Shown here piece after piece: positions 15,187 to 23,184 of a DNA stretch of 32,275 nucleotides. The position numbers and the translations under genes are program-made. Source of the DNA: Lachnospiraceae bacterium (GTDB taxonomy: Bacteria; Bacillota; Clostridia; Lachnospirales; Lachnospiraceae); assembly GCA_030524635.1 (NCBI GenBank), contig JAUNGG010000045.1, forward strand, positions 1-32,275, given 5' to 3'. A model generated the notes under the pieces. That model was not told where the DNA came from and made no database searches. It was given only the letters and a program-made list of their open reading frames with translations. How positions within the stretch are numbered: the first letter of the stretch is position 1; every line of letters starts with the position of its first letter.

Positions 15187-16476
15187 ATGGCAATGTTGAT
15201 TCTTTTAGTGCTGCTGATCTTTTTCGCAGCCCTGGGCGTACCTCTTGCATTTGCAATCGGCGCATCCTGTGTTACTTATATCAGTACCAATGTTCCTCAG
15301 TTTATGTCCATGGTGCCGCAGCGTGTCTGGAACGGAACCTACAGCGAGCTGATGATTGCAATGCCGCTGTTTATGCTGGCAGGCGAGCTGATGAATACCG
15401 GAGGCATTACCAAGCGTATCATTAATTTCTGTCTGCAGCTTTTAAAGCCGTTCCATGGCGGTCTGGGCGAGGTAAATATCGTGGCATCCATGATCTTCGG
15501 CGGTATCTCCGGTTCCTCCGTAGCGGATACCTCCGCACTGGGAAGCATCCTGATTCCGGCCATGGAGGATCTGGGCTATCCGCCTGAGGCTTCTGCCGGT
15601 ATTACAGTGGCATCCTCCACCATGGGTATGATCATCCCGCCGTCCACCCCTATGATCGTGTATTCCATGATCTCCGGTGCATCGGTAGGTGCGCTGTTTA
15701 TGGCAGGCGCCGTTCCGGGTATTCTGATCGGTCTGACCCAGTTAATTATGGTATTCTGGATCAGCCATAAGAAAGGCTGGCATCCGGCAAGAACACCATT
15801 TAACGGCAAGGAATTTACCAGCGCCATCCTGTCCGGTATTCCGGCTCTTCTGATGCCGCTGTTTATCATCGTGTGTGTATCCTTCGGTGTGTGTACCGCA
15901 TCGGAGAGTGCCGGTGTTGCTGTGCTGTACTCCATACTGGTAGGCTTCTTTATCTACCGTGAGCTGACCTGGAAGGATGTATGGAATGCGCTGAAGAAGA
16001 CGCTGATCTCCTCATCCTCCATCATGATCATCATCGGCTTTACCACCATCTTTACCTGGGTTCTGACCATGCAGAAGGTGCCTCAGACCGTAGCTGCCTT
16101 CTTTATGGGATTAAATATGCCGGCATGGGGCATTGCACTGACCTTCGATGTTCTGATTCTGATGATCGGTACTTTTATCGATGTAAGCCCGGCGATCCTT
16201 TTGCTGACTCCTATCCTGCTGCCGGTTATGCAGAATTACGGATTTTCCTCTCTGCAGTTCGGCGCTATGATGATCACCGGTCTGGCCATCGGTCTGGTAA
16301 CTCCGCCGGTAGGCATGTGCTTAAATGCCTGCAATAAGATCAACCGGATGCCGGTAGTAGAGATCTTTAAGGGCGCACTGCCGTATGTGATCTGCAATAT
16401 CTTCGTGCTGGTTGCCATCAGCTTATGGGGACCGCTGACCACCTGGCTGCCGGTTATGCTGGGCTACAGCATGTAA
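15187..16476 (+). CDS. dctM: TRAP transporter large permease (DctM type)
   Basis: A 429-aa polytopic membrane protein that forms the transport channel of the TRAP system and uses a sodium gradient. It begins MLILLVLLIFFAALGVPLAFAIG. The family patterns follow: AMPLFMLAGELMNTGGI, GGISGSSVADTSALGSILIPAM and IIPPSTPMIVYSMISGASVGALFMAGAVPG, and near the C-terminus ITGLAIGLVTPPVGMCLNA. Length is normal. AAAGGAG lies upstream of the ATG at somewhat long spacing. It directly follows dctQ in the operon and precedes the aldolase gene. Confidence 0.93.
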   Translation: MAMLILLVLLIFFAALGVPLAFAIGASCVTYISTNVPQFMSMVPQRVWNGTYSELMIAMPLFMLAGELMNTGGITKRIINFCLQLLKPFHGGLGEVNIVASMIFGGISGSSVADTSALGSILIPAMEDLGYPPEASAGITVASSTMGMIIPPSTPMIVYSMISGASVGALFMAGAVPGILIGLTQLIMVFWISHKKGWHPARTPFNGKEFTSAILSGIPALLMPLFIIVCVSFGVCTASESAGVAVLYSILVGFFIYRELTWKDVWNALKKTLISSSSIMIIIGFTTIFTWVLTMQKVPQTVAAFFMGLNMPAWGIALTFDVLILMIGTFIDVSPAILLLTPILLPVMQNYGFSSLQFGAMMITGLAIGLVTPPVGMCLNACNKINRMPVVEIFKGALPYVICNIFVLVAISLWGPLTTWLPVMLGYSM

Positions 16477-16524
16477 GAGCAGGCTGCAAAACATTGATTG
16501 ACAGGGAACGTAAGGAGAAGGGTT

Positions 16525-17316
16525 ATGACATTAAAAGAGAAAATGAAGCAGGGGCCGGTATTCGGCATGGCCTGCTTTACCGGAACCACATGTGTGATCG
16601 AAAATATCGCCATGTCCGGCCTGGATTTTATTTATCTGGATCTGGAGCATACCAACTGGATGCTGAATGAGGATTTTGAAAAACAGATCATGGCAGCAAG
16701 GCTTCATGACATTGCTGTTCTGGTGCGGATGGCAGATGATGATGAAGTGGCGATCCGCAAGGTTCTGGAGTGGGGTGCAGACGGCGTGGTGATCCCTCAC
16801 TGCAAGACGGCTGAGATGACAAAAAGGTGTGTAGAAGCGGCAAAGTTTTCACCTATGGGGCGCAGAGGCGGCGAGAGCAATGTGCGGGCAGCTGGCTTTG
16901 GCTATCATGATTTTGACTGGAACCGCTATATGGCACAGCAAAACCGGGATACTCTGGTGATCCCTATGGACGAGGATTATGAGTTTACCGACAATATCGA
17001 TGAGATTCTGGCCGTGGAAGGCGTAGATGCCGTCAACTTCGGACCGATCGATTATGCTGTTTCCAAGAATCTGAAGGTGGGTTATACGATGGGTGAGGAA
17101 GTAAAGGAAGCCTTCCGCGTACTGGTAGAAAAGGCCAGGCCCAAGGGCATCGGTGTGTTAGGCCCGGTAGTTCCGCCCACCAAAGAGAACATCCAGGCTG
17201 CAATTGCAGATGGCTATAATATGATTATTCTGGGAAATGATATGTGGCATTTCCAGAAGGCATTAAAGGAGCTGGTGGCCAATGAGGTGACGCCGGTCCG
17301 GGATCAGGAAAACTAA
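16525..17316 (+). CDS. HpcH/HpaI family aldolase
   Basis: A 263-aa class II (metal-dependent) pyruvate-type aldolase, which cleaves a 2-keto-3-deoxy acid to pyruvate (or a related keto acid) and an aldehyde. Aligned by eye with E. coli HpaI, the key residues are kept: His42 (DLEH), Arg68 (LVRM), Glu150 (MDED) and Asp176 (FGPIDY), the last two being metal ligands. GRRGGES near residue 112 replaces the usual G-RG phosphate/substrate loop. The frame opens upstream, but the ATG at 16525 after AAGGAG is the proper start. As last gene of the TRAP operon it probably degrades the imported acid or its dehydrated derivative. Exact substrate (for example rhamnonate, galactarate or homoprotocatechuate products) cannot be told. 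Confidence 0.88.
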   Translation: MTLKEKMKQGPVFGMACFTGTTCVIENIAMSGLDFIYLDLEHTNWMLNEDFEKQIMAARLHDIAVLVRMADDDEVAIRKVLEWGADGVVIPHCKTAEMTKRCVEAAKFSPMGRRGGESNVRAAGFGYHDFDWNRYMAQQNRDTLVIPMDEDYEFTDNIDEILAVEGVDAVNFGPIDYAVSKNLKVGYTMGEEVKEAFRVLVEKARPKGIGVLGPVVPPTKENIQAAIADGYNMIILGNDMWHFQKALKELVANEVTPVRDQEN

Positions 17317-17350
17317 GCAGCCTCTATGGTTTTATAAGATGATGGAAAAG

Positions 17351-17400
17351 AAAGCAGTCATACCGGTATGGCAAATGTTATCGGTATGGCTGCTTTTGTT
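17351..17400 (+). terminator. Terminator of TRAP-aldolase operon
   Basis: AAAGCAGTCATACCG (17351-17365) pairs with CGGTATGGCTGCTTT (17382-17396), one G-T pair included, and is followed by TTTGTTT-like sequence. It is 35 bp after the aldolase stop. Confidence 0.85.
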
Positions 17401-17456
17401 TGAAGAATGGCCAATCACCTGATTTCCTTGTTGAGATTTCTTTATCAGTAGGCCGC

Positions 17457-17486
17457 TTGAAAGAGGACAGAGAATTTGATATAGTA
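17457..17486 (+). promoter_or_regulatory. Promoter of DUF3793-flavodoxin operon
   Basis: TTGAAA (17457-17462) and TATAGT (17481-17486) with an 18-bp spacer. The tandem inverted repeats at 17497-17532 start 10 bp downstream, at the expected transcription start. Confidence 0.5.
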
Positions 17487-17496
17487 TATGCATGGG

Positions 17497-17532
17497 TTAG
17501 CAATAACTAACTAAAGTTAGCATAAACTAATT
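17497..17532. promoter_or_regulatory. Tandem GTTAG-N6-CTAA(C/T) inverted repeats, metal-regulator-like operator
   Basis: GTTAG-caataa-CTAAC (17497-17512) and GTTAG-cataaa-CTAAT (17517-17532) are two inverted repeats whose centres are 20 bp apart, about two helical turns. The TTAG...CTAA pattern resembles DtxR/IdeR-family iron-box operators. The position over the start point suggests repression. The downstream flavodoxin gene makes iron the likely signal. Confidence 0.55.
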
Positions 17533-17630
17533 CAAAGCGCGCAGGAGTTGCACAGATATGGGAAACAATGAATGGCACAGCATCCGCAGGGAATGAGATC
17601 TGCTGTGACAGGTAAATGGAGGAGATGGAT

Positions 17631-18293
17631 ATGGCTTATAACACAGCAGACAGACAGCTGGAGGTAAATGGCAGGAGAGAGTGGACTGCAGAGCAGATCG
17701 CCCTGAATTGTCAGGCGGCATTTCAGTGTGCACCAGTTCTTCTTGGCATCAAGCCGTCAAATCTTCTGATCATTGAACCATCTAATATTGCCATGGCGCA
17801 GCAGCTTCTGCGGAGCACCGGGGTTGGGATCCGCACATTGTTTTACAGCCCAGGGCGCAAGATCATCCTGTTTGTGTACCGGCAGGGGATGATGGAGGCT
17901 GTGCTGAAATCTGAGGCAAATCTGGCTTTCTTACAAGAGTATGGCTATGAGGACGCCAGTTTTTCCAGGATCTTAAGCCGGCTTCAAAAGCGGTACTGCC
18001 GGTATATGTCAGAGCGCCAGGAGTTCCCTCATGAGCTGGGAGTGCTGTTAGGCTATCCTTTGGAGGATGTGAAGGGCTTTATCCAGCATAAGGGTGAAAA
18101 TTTCCTGTGCAGCGGCTACTGGAAGGTGTATGCCAATGCAGAAGAGGCGCAGAAAACCTTCCAGCTCTATGATACTGTTCGAAAGGGGCTGTCGGAGCTG
18201 ACGGAGCAGGGGCTGAATGTGTGTGAAGCGGTGGCTTACTGGGAGCAGTACCGGATGCCTGGGGAAAGGGCGGTGCTGCAGGCGGCTGGTTAG
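17631..18293 (+). CDS. DUF3793 family protein
   Basis: A 220-aa cytoplasmic protein of the DUF3793 family, whose function is unknown. Characteristic segments are CAPVLLGIKPSNLL near the start, then GIRTLFYSPGRKIILFVYR, and the strongly conserved FPHELGVLLGYPLEDVKGFIQHKGENFLCSGYWKVY near residues 133-168. The ATG at 17631 sits six bases after GGAGGAG and is preferred over ATGs at 17616 and 17625. The gene precedes a flavodoxin gene by 73 bp. DUF3793 genes often neighbour flavodoxin or iron-uptake genes, in line with the possible iron box upstream. Confidence 0.85.
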   Translation: MAYNTADRQLEVNGRREWTAEQIALNCQAAFQCAPVLLGIKPSNLLIIEPSNIAMAQQLLRSTGVGIRTLFYSPGRKIILFVYRQGMMEAVLKSEANLAFLQEYGYEDASFSRILSRLQKRYCRYMSERQEFPHELGVLLGYPLEDVKGFIQHKGENFLCSGYWKVYANAEEAQKTFQLYDTVRKGLSELTEQGLNVCEAVAYWEQYRMPGERAVLQAAG

Positions 18294-18366
18294 CGTCATC
18301 GAGAAAAAAATGAACCGTTTCAAAATGAAAGTGAGCCGCACAAGAAGCGGCAGAATGGAGGAAGCA

Positions 18367-18798
18367 ATGAGCAAGATTGCAGTTGTATATTGGAGTGGAA
18401 CCGGAAATACGGAGTCTATGGCAAACATGGTTGCCGATGGAATCAAGGCAGGGGGAAAGGAAGCTGATGTGATTCCGGTAGATGCAGCCAATGCAGCCGA
18501 TTTAAAGGATATGCCGGTATTTGCATTAGGATGCCCGTCTATGGGTGCTGAGCAGCTGGAGGAGAGCGTAATGGAAGGCTTCGTTACTGAGGTAGAGGGG
18601 TTTGCTTCCGGCAAGACCATCGGACTGTTCGGTTCCTACGGCTGGGGCGACGGCCAGTGGATGCGCGACTGGGTAGAGCGCATGGAGAATGCCGGTGCTG
18701 CCGTATTAGGCGGCGAGGAAGCCATCTGCAACGATGCGCCAGATGCAGATGCAGAAGCAGCCTGCAACGAACTGGGAAAGAAGCTGGCAGCAGTATAA
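18367..18798 (+). CDS. Flavodoxin (short-chain)
   Basis: A 143-aa FMN-binding electron carrier. The phosphate-binding loop is SGTGNTESMA (residues 10-19). The two loops that stack on the flavin are recognisable as GCPSMGAEQLEE and LFGSYGWGDGQWM. The frame extends upstream, but the ATG at 18367 follows GGAGG and begins the canonical flavodoxin first strand, KIAVVYWSGTGNT. Flavodoxins replace ferredoxin when iron is short, which fits the metal-type operator before the preceding gene. There is a weak GCCGC/GCGGC hairpin in the gap between the two genes. Confidence 0.93.
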   Translation: MSKIAVVYWSGTGNTESMANMVADGIKAGGKEADVIPVDAANAADLKDMPVFALGCPSMGAEQLEESVMEGFVTEVEGFASGKTIGLFGSYGWGDGQWMRDWVERMENAGAAVLGGEEAICNDAPDADAEAACNELGKKLAAV

Positions 18799-18842
18799 GG
18801 AAGGGGAATGTTTGCTGATTCATGGGAAAAGAATCTTTTAAA

Positions 18843-18854
18843 TTTGTATACAAA
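18843..18854. promoter_or_regulatory. Distal GntR-type operator before yhcH-like gene
   Basis: TTTGTATACAAA, a perfect palindrome sharing the ten-base core TTGTATACAA with O1 (12895-12906). It lies 85 bp before the YhcH/YiaL-family gene and about 27 bp upstream of a possible -10 box, TAGAAT (18881-18886). It implies co-regulation with the TRAP-aldolase operon. Confidence 0.6.
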
Positions 18855-18938
18855 CACTGGTAAATTTATTCAGTTTGTGGTAGAATAAATGTAACATGTG
18901 GACCCAGGTTCATCCCCAGGAAAGGAAGGTAATTTACC

Positions 18939-19403
18939 ATGATTTTAGCATCATTAAAAGCAGTAGAATGTCCTTACAAGTATCCGGCAGCACTTCAGAA
19001 AGCCATCGACTGGTTAAAGAACAACGATTTAGAGGCAATGGAAGCCGGTACCTACGAGATCGAAGGCCGTGACATTTATGCAATGGTTCAGGAGATCACC
19101 ACGAAGCCGGTGGAAGAGCGCCGTGCAGAGAAGCATGATATCTATCTGGATATTCAGTATATCGTATCTGGTATTGAGCGTATGGGCTATGTTCCATATA
19201 CCGGTTCCGAGGAGATCTTAGAGAATCCGGAAGGAAAGGATGCATGCTTCTACAAGAATCTTAAGGATGAGAACTTTGTAGATGTAACTGCAGGCTCCTA
19301 CTGTATCTTCTTCTCCAACGATATCCATCGTCCAGGCGCAGCAGCAGGTGAGCCCTGTGCAGTGAAGAAGGTAGTGCTGAAGGTAAAGGAAGCGCTGCTG
19401 TAG
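18939..19403 (+). CDS. YhcH/YjgK/YiaL family protein
   Basis: A 154-aa beta-barrel protein of the YhcH/YjgK/YiaL (EbgC-like) family. Members are encoded with sugar-acid or sialic-acid catabolic genes and are thought to act on sugar anomers or isomers. Family marks are the central EKHDIYLDIQYIVSGIERMGY and the C-terminal YCIFFSNDIHRPGAA, which supply the usual metal-binding His/Glu/Asp residues. AGGAAGG lies before the ATG. The gene is monocistronic, with its own operator (18843-18854) and terminator. The operator links it to the GntR-controlled TRAP and aldolase genes, so it probably processes the same imported sugar acid. Confidence 0.88.
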   Translation: MILASLKAVECPYKYPAALQKAIDWLKNNDLEAMEAGTYEIEGRDIYAMVQEITTKPVEERRAEKHDIYLDIQYIVSGIERMGYVPYTGSEEILENPEGKDACFYKNLKDENFVDVTAGSYCIFFSNDIHRPGAAAGEPCAVKKVVLKVKEALL

Positions 19404-19453
19404 GCTTCACATTTATTTGTTAACTGTCGTGTAAACGTTCAACAGAATAGGAA

Positions 19454-19497
19454 AACGGGTCGTCCGATTCTCAAGTCAGATCGGCGGCCCGTTTTTT
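19454..19497 (+). terminator. Terminator after yhcH-like gene
   Basis: ACGGGTCGTCCGAT (from 19455) pairs with ATCGGCGGCCCGT (to 19492) and is followed by TTTTT. It lies 50 bp after the stop codon. Confidence 0.85.
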
Positions 19498-19553
19498 CAT
19501 GACAGGAACTTTTCCTGCAGGCTTTTGTGTCTGCTGTCGGGTGGAGACAGAGG

Positions 19554-20303
19554 TCATTCCTGTCCAAACATTCGGTTGTAAATCTCCTCGCACAGCAGGT
19601 CCACATAGGTTTGATCCGGCAGATCCTTTTCTGTGATCAGGTAATCCTGGATCAGCCCGTAGCGCTTTAAGCTTAACTCTTCCGGAGTATACTCCTTCAG
19701 ATCGTCCCCGGCTGCCAGTGCCTCCTCTGCCAGCTTCTGATCGATGGCGTCAGCCGAATGTGCTGTTAAAAACCAGGTGACCAGTTTTTCTGTGGCGGCA
19801 GTTTCCTCAGCGGCCTCCTTCTGCATAACAGAAGCTTCCTTTCTGGTTTTTATGCAGACGATCAGGCAGACCAGCCCCATAACAGCCAGAACCAGGGAAA
19901 AGATGATCCGAGTGGTGCCGGAGATGGGAAGGATTCCGGTGACGCACAGCAGGGCTGCGGCTAAGGCAGCACATCCCATCAGCAGGAAGGCTGAGGCGGA
20001 GGATTTCATATCCTCGTAACGCTGTGACTTTTTCACATATACGGTGGAAACGGGAAGCTCTCGTTTGGAACGTTGTCCAAGCCCTGCTGACTTTGCAGCG
20101 CCGGCGGCCTCTTCTGTCTCCTCGCCGGCCTCGTCAGGTTCTATCAGACCGGCCGGATCCAGCTCCTGCGGCAGTGCAGCCTCCCTTTCTTTTTTAAGGG
20201 CGGCTTTCCCAGCCTCCTCCGATTCATACAGCGGTCCGCCGCAGTCGGAGCAGACCGTAATCCCTTCTACAAATTCCATGTCGCATTTCGGACAATATGG
20301 CAT
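19554..20303 (-). CDS. Zinc-ribbon membrane protein of unknown function
   Basis: A 249-aa protein. It opens with a CxxC-x10-CxxC zinc ribbon (Cys4, Cys7, Cys18, Cys21; MPYCPKCDMEFVEGITVCSDCGG). An acidic, Ala/Glu-rich linker follows to about residue 85, then two membrane helices (about residues 105-125 and 132-150), then a polar C-terminal domain of about 90 residues containing DLKEYTPEELSLKRYGLIQDYL. The frame extends 20 codons upstream, but the ATG at 20303 follows AGGAG and begins exactly at the zinc ribbon. It is leftward and apparently monocistronic. No function can be given; such proteins are common in Lachnospiraceae-type genomes. Confidence 0.75.
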   Translation of the reverse strand: MPYCPKCDMEFVEGITVCSDCGGPLYESEEAGKAALKKEREAALPQELDPAGLIEPDEAGEETEEAAGAAKSAGLGQRSKRELPVSTVYVKKSQRYEDMKSSASAFLLMGCAALAAALLCVTGILPISGTTRIIFSLVLAVMGLVCLIVCIKTRKEASVMQKEAAEETAATEKLVTWFLTAHSADAIDQKLAEEALAAGDDLKEYTPEELSLKRYGLIQDYLITEKDLPDQTYVDLLCEEIYNRMFGQE

Positions 20304-20490
20304 GATGCAAGTTCTCCTTTCTCCTTTCAGAACGTCTCTTAAATCCGCCGGAAACGTTTTCACAAAACTACTTTAACTTTACACGAAAAAGGTTATTTGT
20401 CAAGAACACATTTTTTCGCCTTTTTCACTCTTCCATTTCCCGGTAAAATGAGATAAAATAAAAAGGAGTATGCAAAAATAAGAAAAGGAT

Positions 20491-22263
20491 ATGGAAGTAA
20501 TGAGTAAGAAAAACCAAACGATGAAAACTTCTGAACTGCTGAGGCGTTTCCTGCCTTATTATGGTCCTTATAAAAAGGTCATGCTGTTTGATCTGTTCTG
20601 TGCGGCGCTGACTACGGTCTGCGAGATGGTGCTGCCTCTGATCCTGCGCTATATCACCAATCAGGGCCTTAAGGACCTGGCATCGCTGACGGTCCGCACT
20701 GTGATCTGGATCGGTGCTTTCTACTTTTTCCTGCGGATCATCGATGGACTGGCCAGCTTTTATATGGCATATACCGGCCATGTGATGGGCGCTGCCATTG
20801 AGACGGATATGCGCAGGGATGCATTTGCCCACCTGCAGAAGCTTTCTGACAGCTATTACAGCAATACCAAGGTGGGACAGATCATGTCCCGGATCACCAG
20901 TGACTTGTTTGATGTGACGGAATTTGCCCATCATTGTCCTGAAGAATTTTTTATCGCCTTTTTAAAGGCGGTGGTACCCTTCCTGATCTTATCCCGGATC
21001 AGCCTGCTGCTGACGGTGGTGATCTTTTTATTTATTCCCATCATGGCAGTGTCCTGCACCTATTTTAATCTGAAGGTGCGGGCAGCCTTTAAGGAACAGA
21101 GGAACCACATCGGTGAGCTGAATGCCAGGATCGAGGACAGCCTCCTGGGCAACCGGGTGGTTCGGGCTTTCGCCAATGAGCATGTGGAGATGGAGAAGTT
21201 CCAGAAGGACAATTTACAGTTTTTAACAATTAAGAGAAAGACTTACTTTTACATGGCAGCCTTTCAGGATACGATCCGGATGTTTGACGGTCTGATGTAC
21301 ATGGTGGTTATCATAGCCGGCGGTATCTTTATGGTAAAGGGGCTGATCGAGCCAGGTGATCTGGTTGCCTACACCTTGTATGTGACCACGCTTCTGACTA
21401 CCATCCGGCGGATCATTGAGTTTGCCGAGCAGTTCCAGCGGGGCATGACAGGAATCGAGCGCTTCGTGGAGATCATGGATGCCAATGTGGATATCTTTGA
21501 TGAGGAAGGCGCCAGGCCGATGGAGCATGTGGAGGGTGAGATCATCTTTGATCATGTCAGCTTTGAATATCCCGATGACCACAATCCGGTTCTGGATGAC
21601 ATCTGCTTAAAGATCCGTCCAGGCGAGCGGGTAGCATTAGTAGGGCCCTCCGGCGGCGGAAAGACTACGCTCTGCAATCTGATCCCCAGATTTTACGATG
21701 TGACATCAGGGCGGATCCTGATCGATGGCCAGGAGTTAAAGGATATCACCCTTCAGAGCCTTCGCTCCCATATCGGAGTGGTTCAGCAGGATGTGTATCT
21801 GTTTTCCGGCACCGTAATGGATAATATCGCCTACGGGCGCCCGGGCGCTACAAAGGAGGAAATCATAGAGGCAGCAAAGCTTGCCGGAGCCCATGAATTT
21901 ATCTGTCAGCTGAAGGATGGCTACGATACTTATGTGGGAGAGCGGGGCGTGAAGCTGTCCGGAGGCCAGAAGCAGCGGATCAGTATTGCCAGAGTATTTT
22001 TGAAGAATCCGGCTATCCTGGTACTGGATGAAGCCACCTCGGCCCTGGACAATGAAAGTGAGCATCTGGTGAGCCAGTCCTTAGACAAGCTGGCAGTAGG
22101 GCGGACCACCCTGACCATCGCCCACCGTCTGACCACCATTCAGAATGCAGACCGGATCCTGGTGTTGTTTGAGAACCAGATCGTGGAGGAAGGAAGCCAT
22201 CAGGAGCTGATGGAAAAACAGGGAATGTATTATCAGCTGTATACCTCGGCGTATACGGCATAA
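20491..22263 (+). CDS. ABC exporter, fused permease-ATPase
   Basis: A 590-aa half-transporter of the MsbA/MdlB/BmrA type, which exports drugs, lipids or peptides as a dimer. Residues about 15-310 are the six-helix membrane domain. The nucleotide-binding domain follows, with Walker A GPSGGGKTT (from about residue 385), Q-loop VVQQDVYLFSG, signature LSGGQKQRIS (about residue 489), Walker B ILVLDEATSALD and the switch His in TIAHRLTT. Start could be 20491 or the ATG at 20500; the ribosome binding site AAAAGG is weak for both. It opens a rightward block of closely spaced genes, with degV starting 46 bp later. There is no partner half-transporter, so it is probably a homodimer. Confidence 0.92.
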   Translation: MEVMSKKNQTMKTSELLRRFLPYYGPYKKVMLFDLFCAALTTVCEMVLPLILRYITNQGLKDLASLTVRTVIWIGAFYFFLRIIDGLASFYMAYTGHVMGAAIETDMRRDAFAHLQKLSDSYYSNTKVGQIMSRITSDLFDVTEFAHHCPEEFFIAFLKAVVPFLILSRISLLLTVVIFLFIPIMAVSCTYFNLKVRAAFKEQRNHIGELNARIEDSLLGNRVVRAFANEHVEMEKFQKDNLQFLTIKRKTYFYMAAFQDTIRMFDGLMYMVVIIAGGIFMVKGLIEPGDLVAYTLYVTTLLTTIRRIIEFAEQFQRGMTGIERFVEIMDANVDIFDEEGARPMEHVEGEIIFDHVSFEYPDDHNPVLDDICLKIRPGERVALVGPSGGGKTTLCNLIPRFYDVTSGRILIDGQELKDITLQSLRSHIGVVQQDVYLFSGTVMDNIAYGRPGATKEEIIEAAKLAGAHEFICQLKDGYDTYVGERGVKLSGGQKQRISIARVFLKNPAILVLDEATSALDNESEHLVSQSLDKLAVGRTTLTIAHRLTTIQNADRILVLFENQIVEEGSHQELMEKQGMYYQLYTSAYTA

Positions 22264-22309
22264 CGCTGGAAGACCGTAAAATCATCAATTTTAGATTAAG
22301 GGAGATCAT

Positions 22310-23179
22310 ATGGAAATGAAAATTGCAATTGTAACAGACAGTAACAGCGGAATCACCCAAAGAGAGGGAAAGGAGCTGGGAATTTCCATCCTTCCCATGC
22401 CGTTTATGATCAATGATCAGACGTATTTTGAGGACATTGACCTGACCCAGGAGCAGTTTTACCAGATGCTGCAGGATGGAGCCGATATTTCTACCTCCCA
22501 GCCATCGCCGGCATCGGTGACGGATCTGTGGGATGAGCTGCTGAAGGAGAATGACGCCATTGTCCACATCCCCATGTCAAGCGGCTTAAGCAGCTCCTAC
22601 CAGACAGCAGCCATGCTGGCGGAGGATTATGACGGACGGGTTCAGGTGGTGAATAACCAGCGGATTTCCGTTACCCAGCGCCAGTCGGTTCTGGATGCCA
22701 TCCAGATGGCTGGGAAGGGCTGGACGGCAGTTCAGATCAAGGAAAAGCTGGAGGAAGTGAAGTTTGACAGCAGTATTTACATCACTGTAGACACGCTGAA
22801 GTATTTAAAGAAAGGCGGCCGGATTACACCTGCGGCTGCTGCTCTGGGAACGCTTCTCAGAATCAAGCCGGTGCTGCAGATTCAGGGAGAAAAGCTGGAT
22901 GCATTTTCCAAGGTGAGGACCATGAAGCAGGCGAAAGTGACCATGCTCACCGCCATGCAGAAGGATCTGGAGGTGCGGTTCCAGGACGCTGGGGCGAAGC
23001 ACACTCATCTGGAGATCGCCCATACGCAGAATGAAGAGATGGCAAAGGAATTTAAGGAGGAGCTTCTGGCCCTGTATCCAGGTGCAGATATTGTGATCTC
23101 GCCGTTGTCCTTAAGCGTTTCCTGTCATATCGGCCCTGGCTCTCTTGCCATCGCCTGCTCGAAGGAAGTGGAGATGTAA
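22310..23179 (+). CDS. DegV family fatty-acid-binding protein (second copy)
   Basis: A 289-aa DegV-fold protein, presumed fatty-acid carrier (FakB type). It has IAIVTDSNSGIT at the N-terminus, DISTSQPSPASV near residue 62, SSGLSSS near residue 89 and LKKGGRITPAAAALGTLLRIKPVL near residues 164-187. It aligns along its whole length with the leftward copy at 10434 but lacks an associated TetR gene. GGGAG precedes the ATG. The sensor kinase gene starts 5 bp after its stop, so they share a transcript. Whether the two copies carry different fatty acids cannot be read from sequence. Confidence 0.9.
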   Translation: MEMKIAIVTDSNSGITQREGKELGISILPMPFMINDQTYFEDIDLTQEQFYQMLQDGADISTSQPSPASVTDLWDELLKENDAIVHIPMSSGLSSSYQTAAMLAEDYDGRVQVVNNQRISVTQRQSVLDAIQMAGKGWTAVQIKEKLEEVKFDSSIYITVDTLKYLKKGGRITPAAAALGTLLRIKPVLQIQGEKLDAFSKVRTMKQAKVTMLTAMQKDLEVRFQDAGAKHTHLEIAHTQNEEMAKEFKEELLALYPGADIVISPLSLSVSCHIGPGSLAIACSKEVEM

Positions 23180-23184
23180 GAAAT

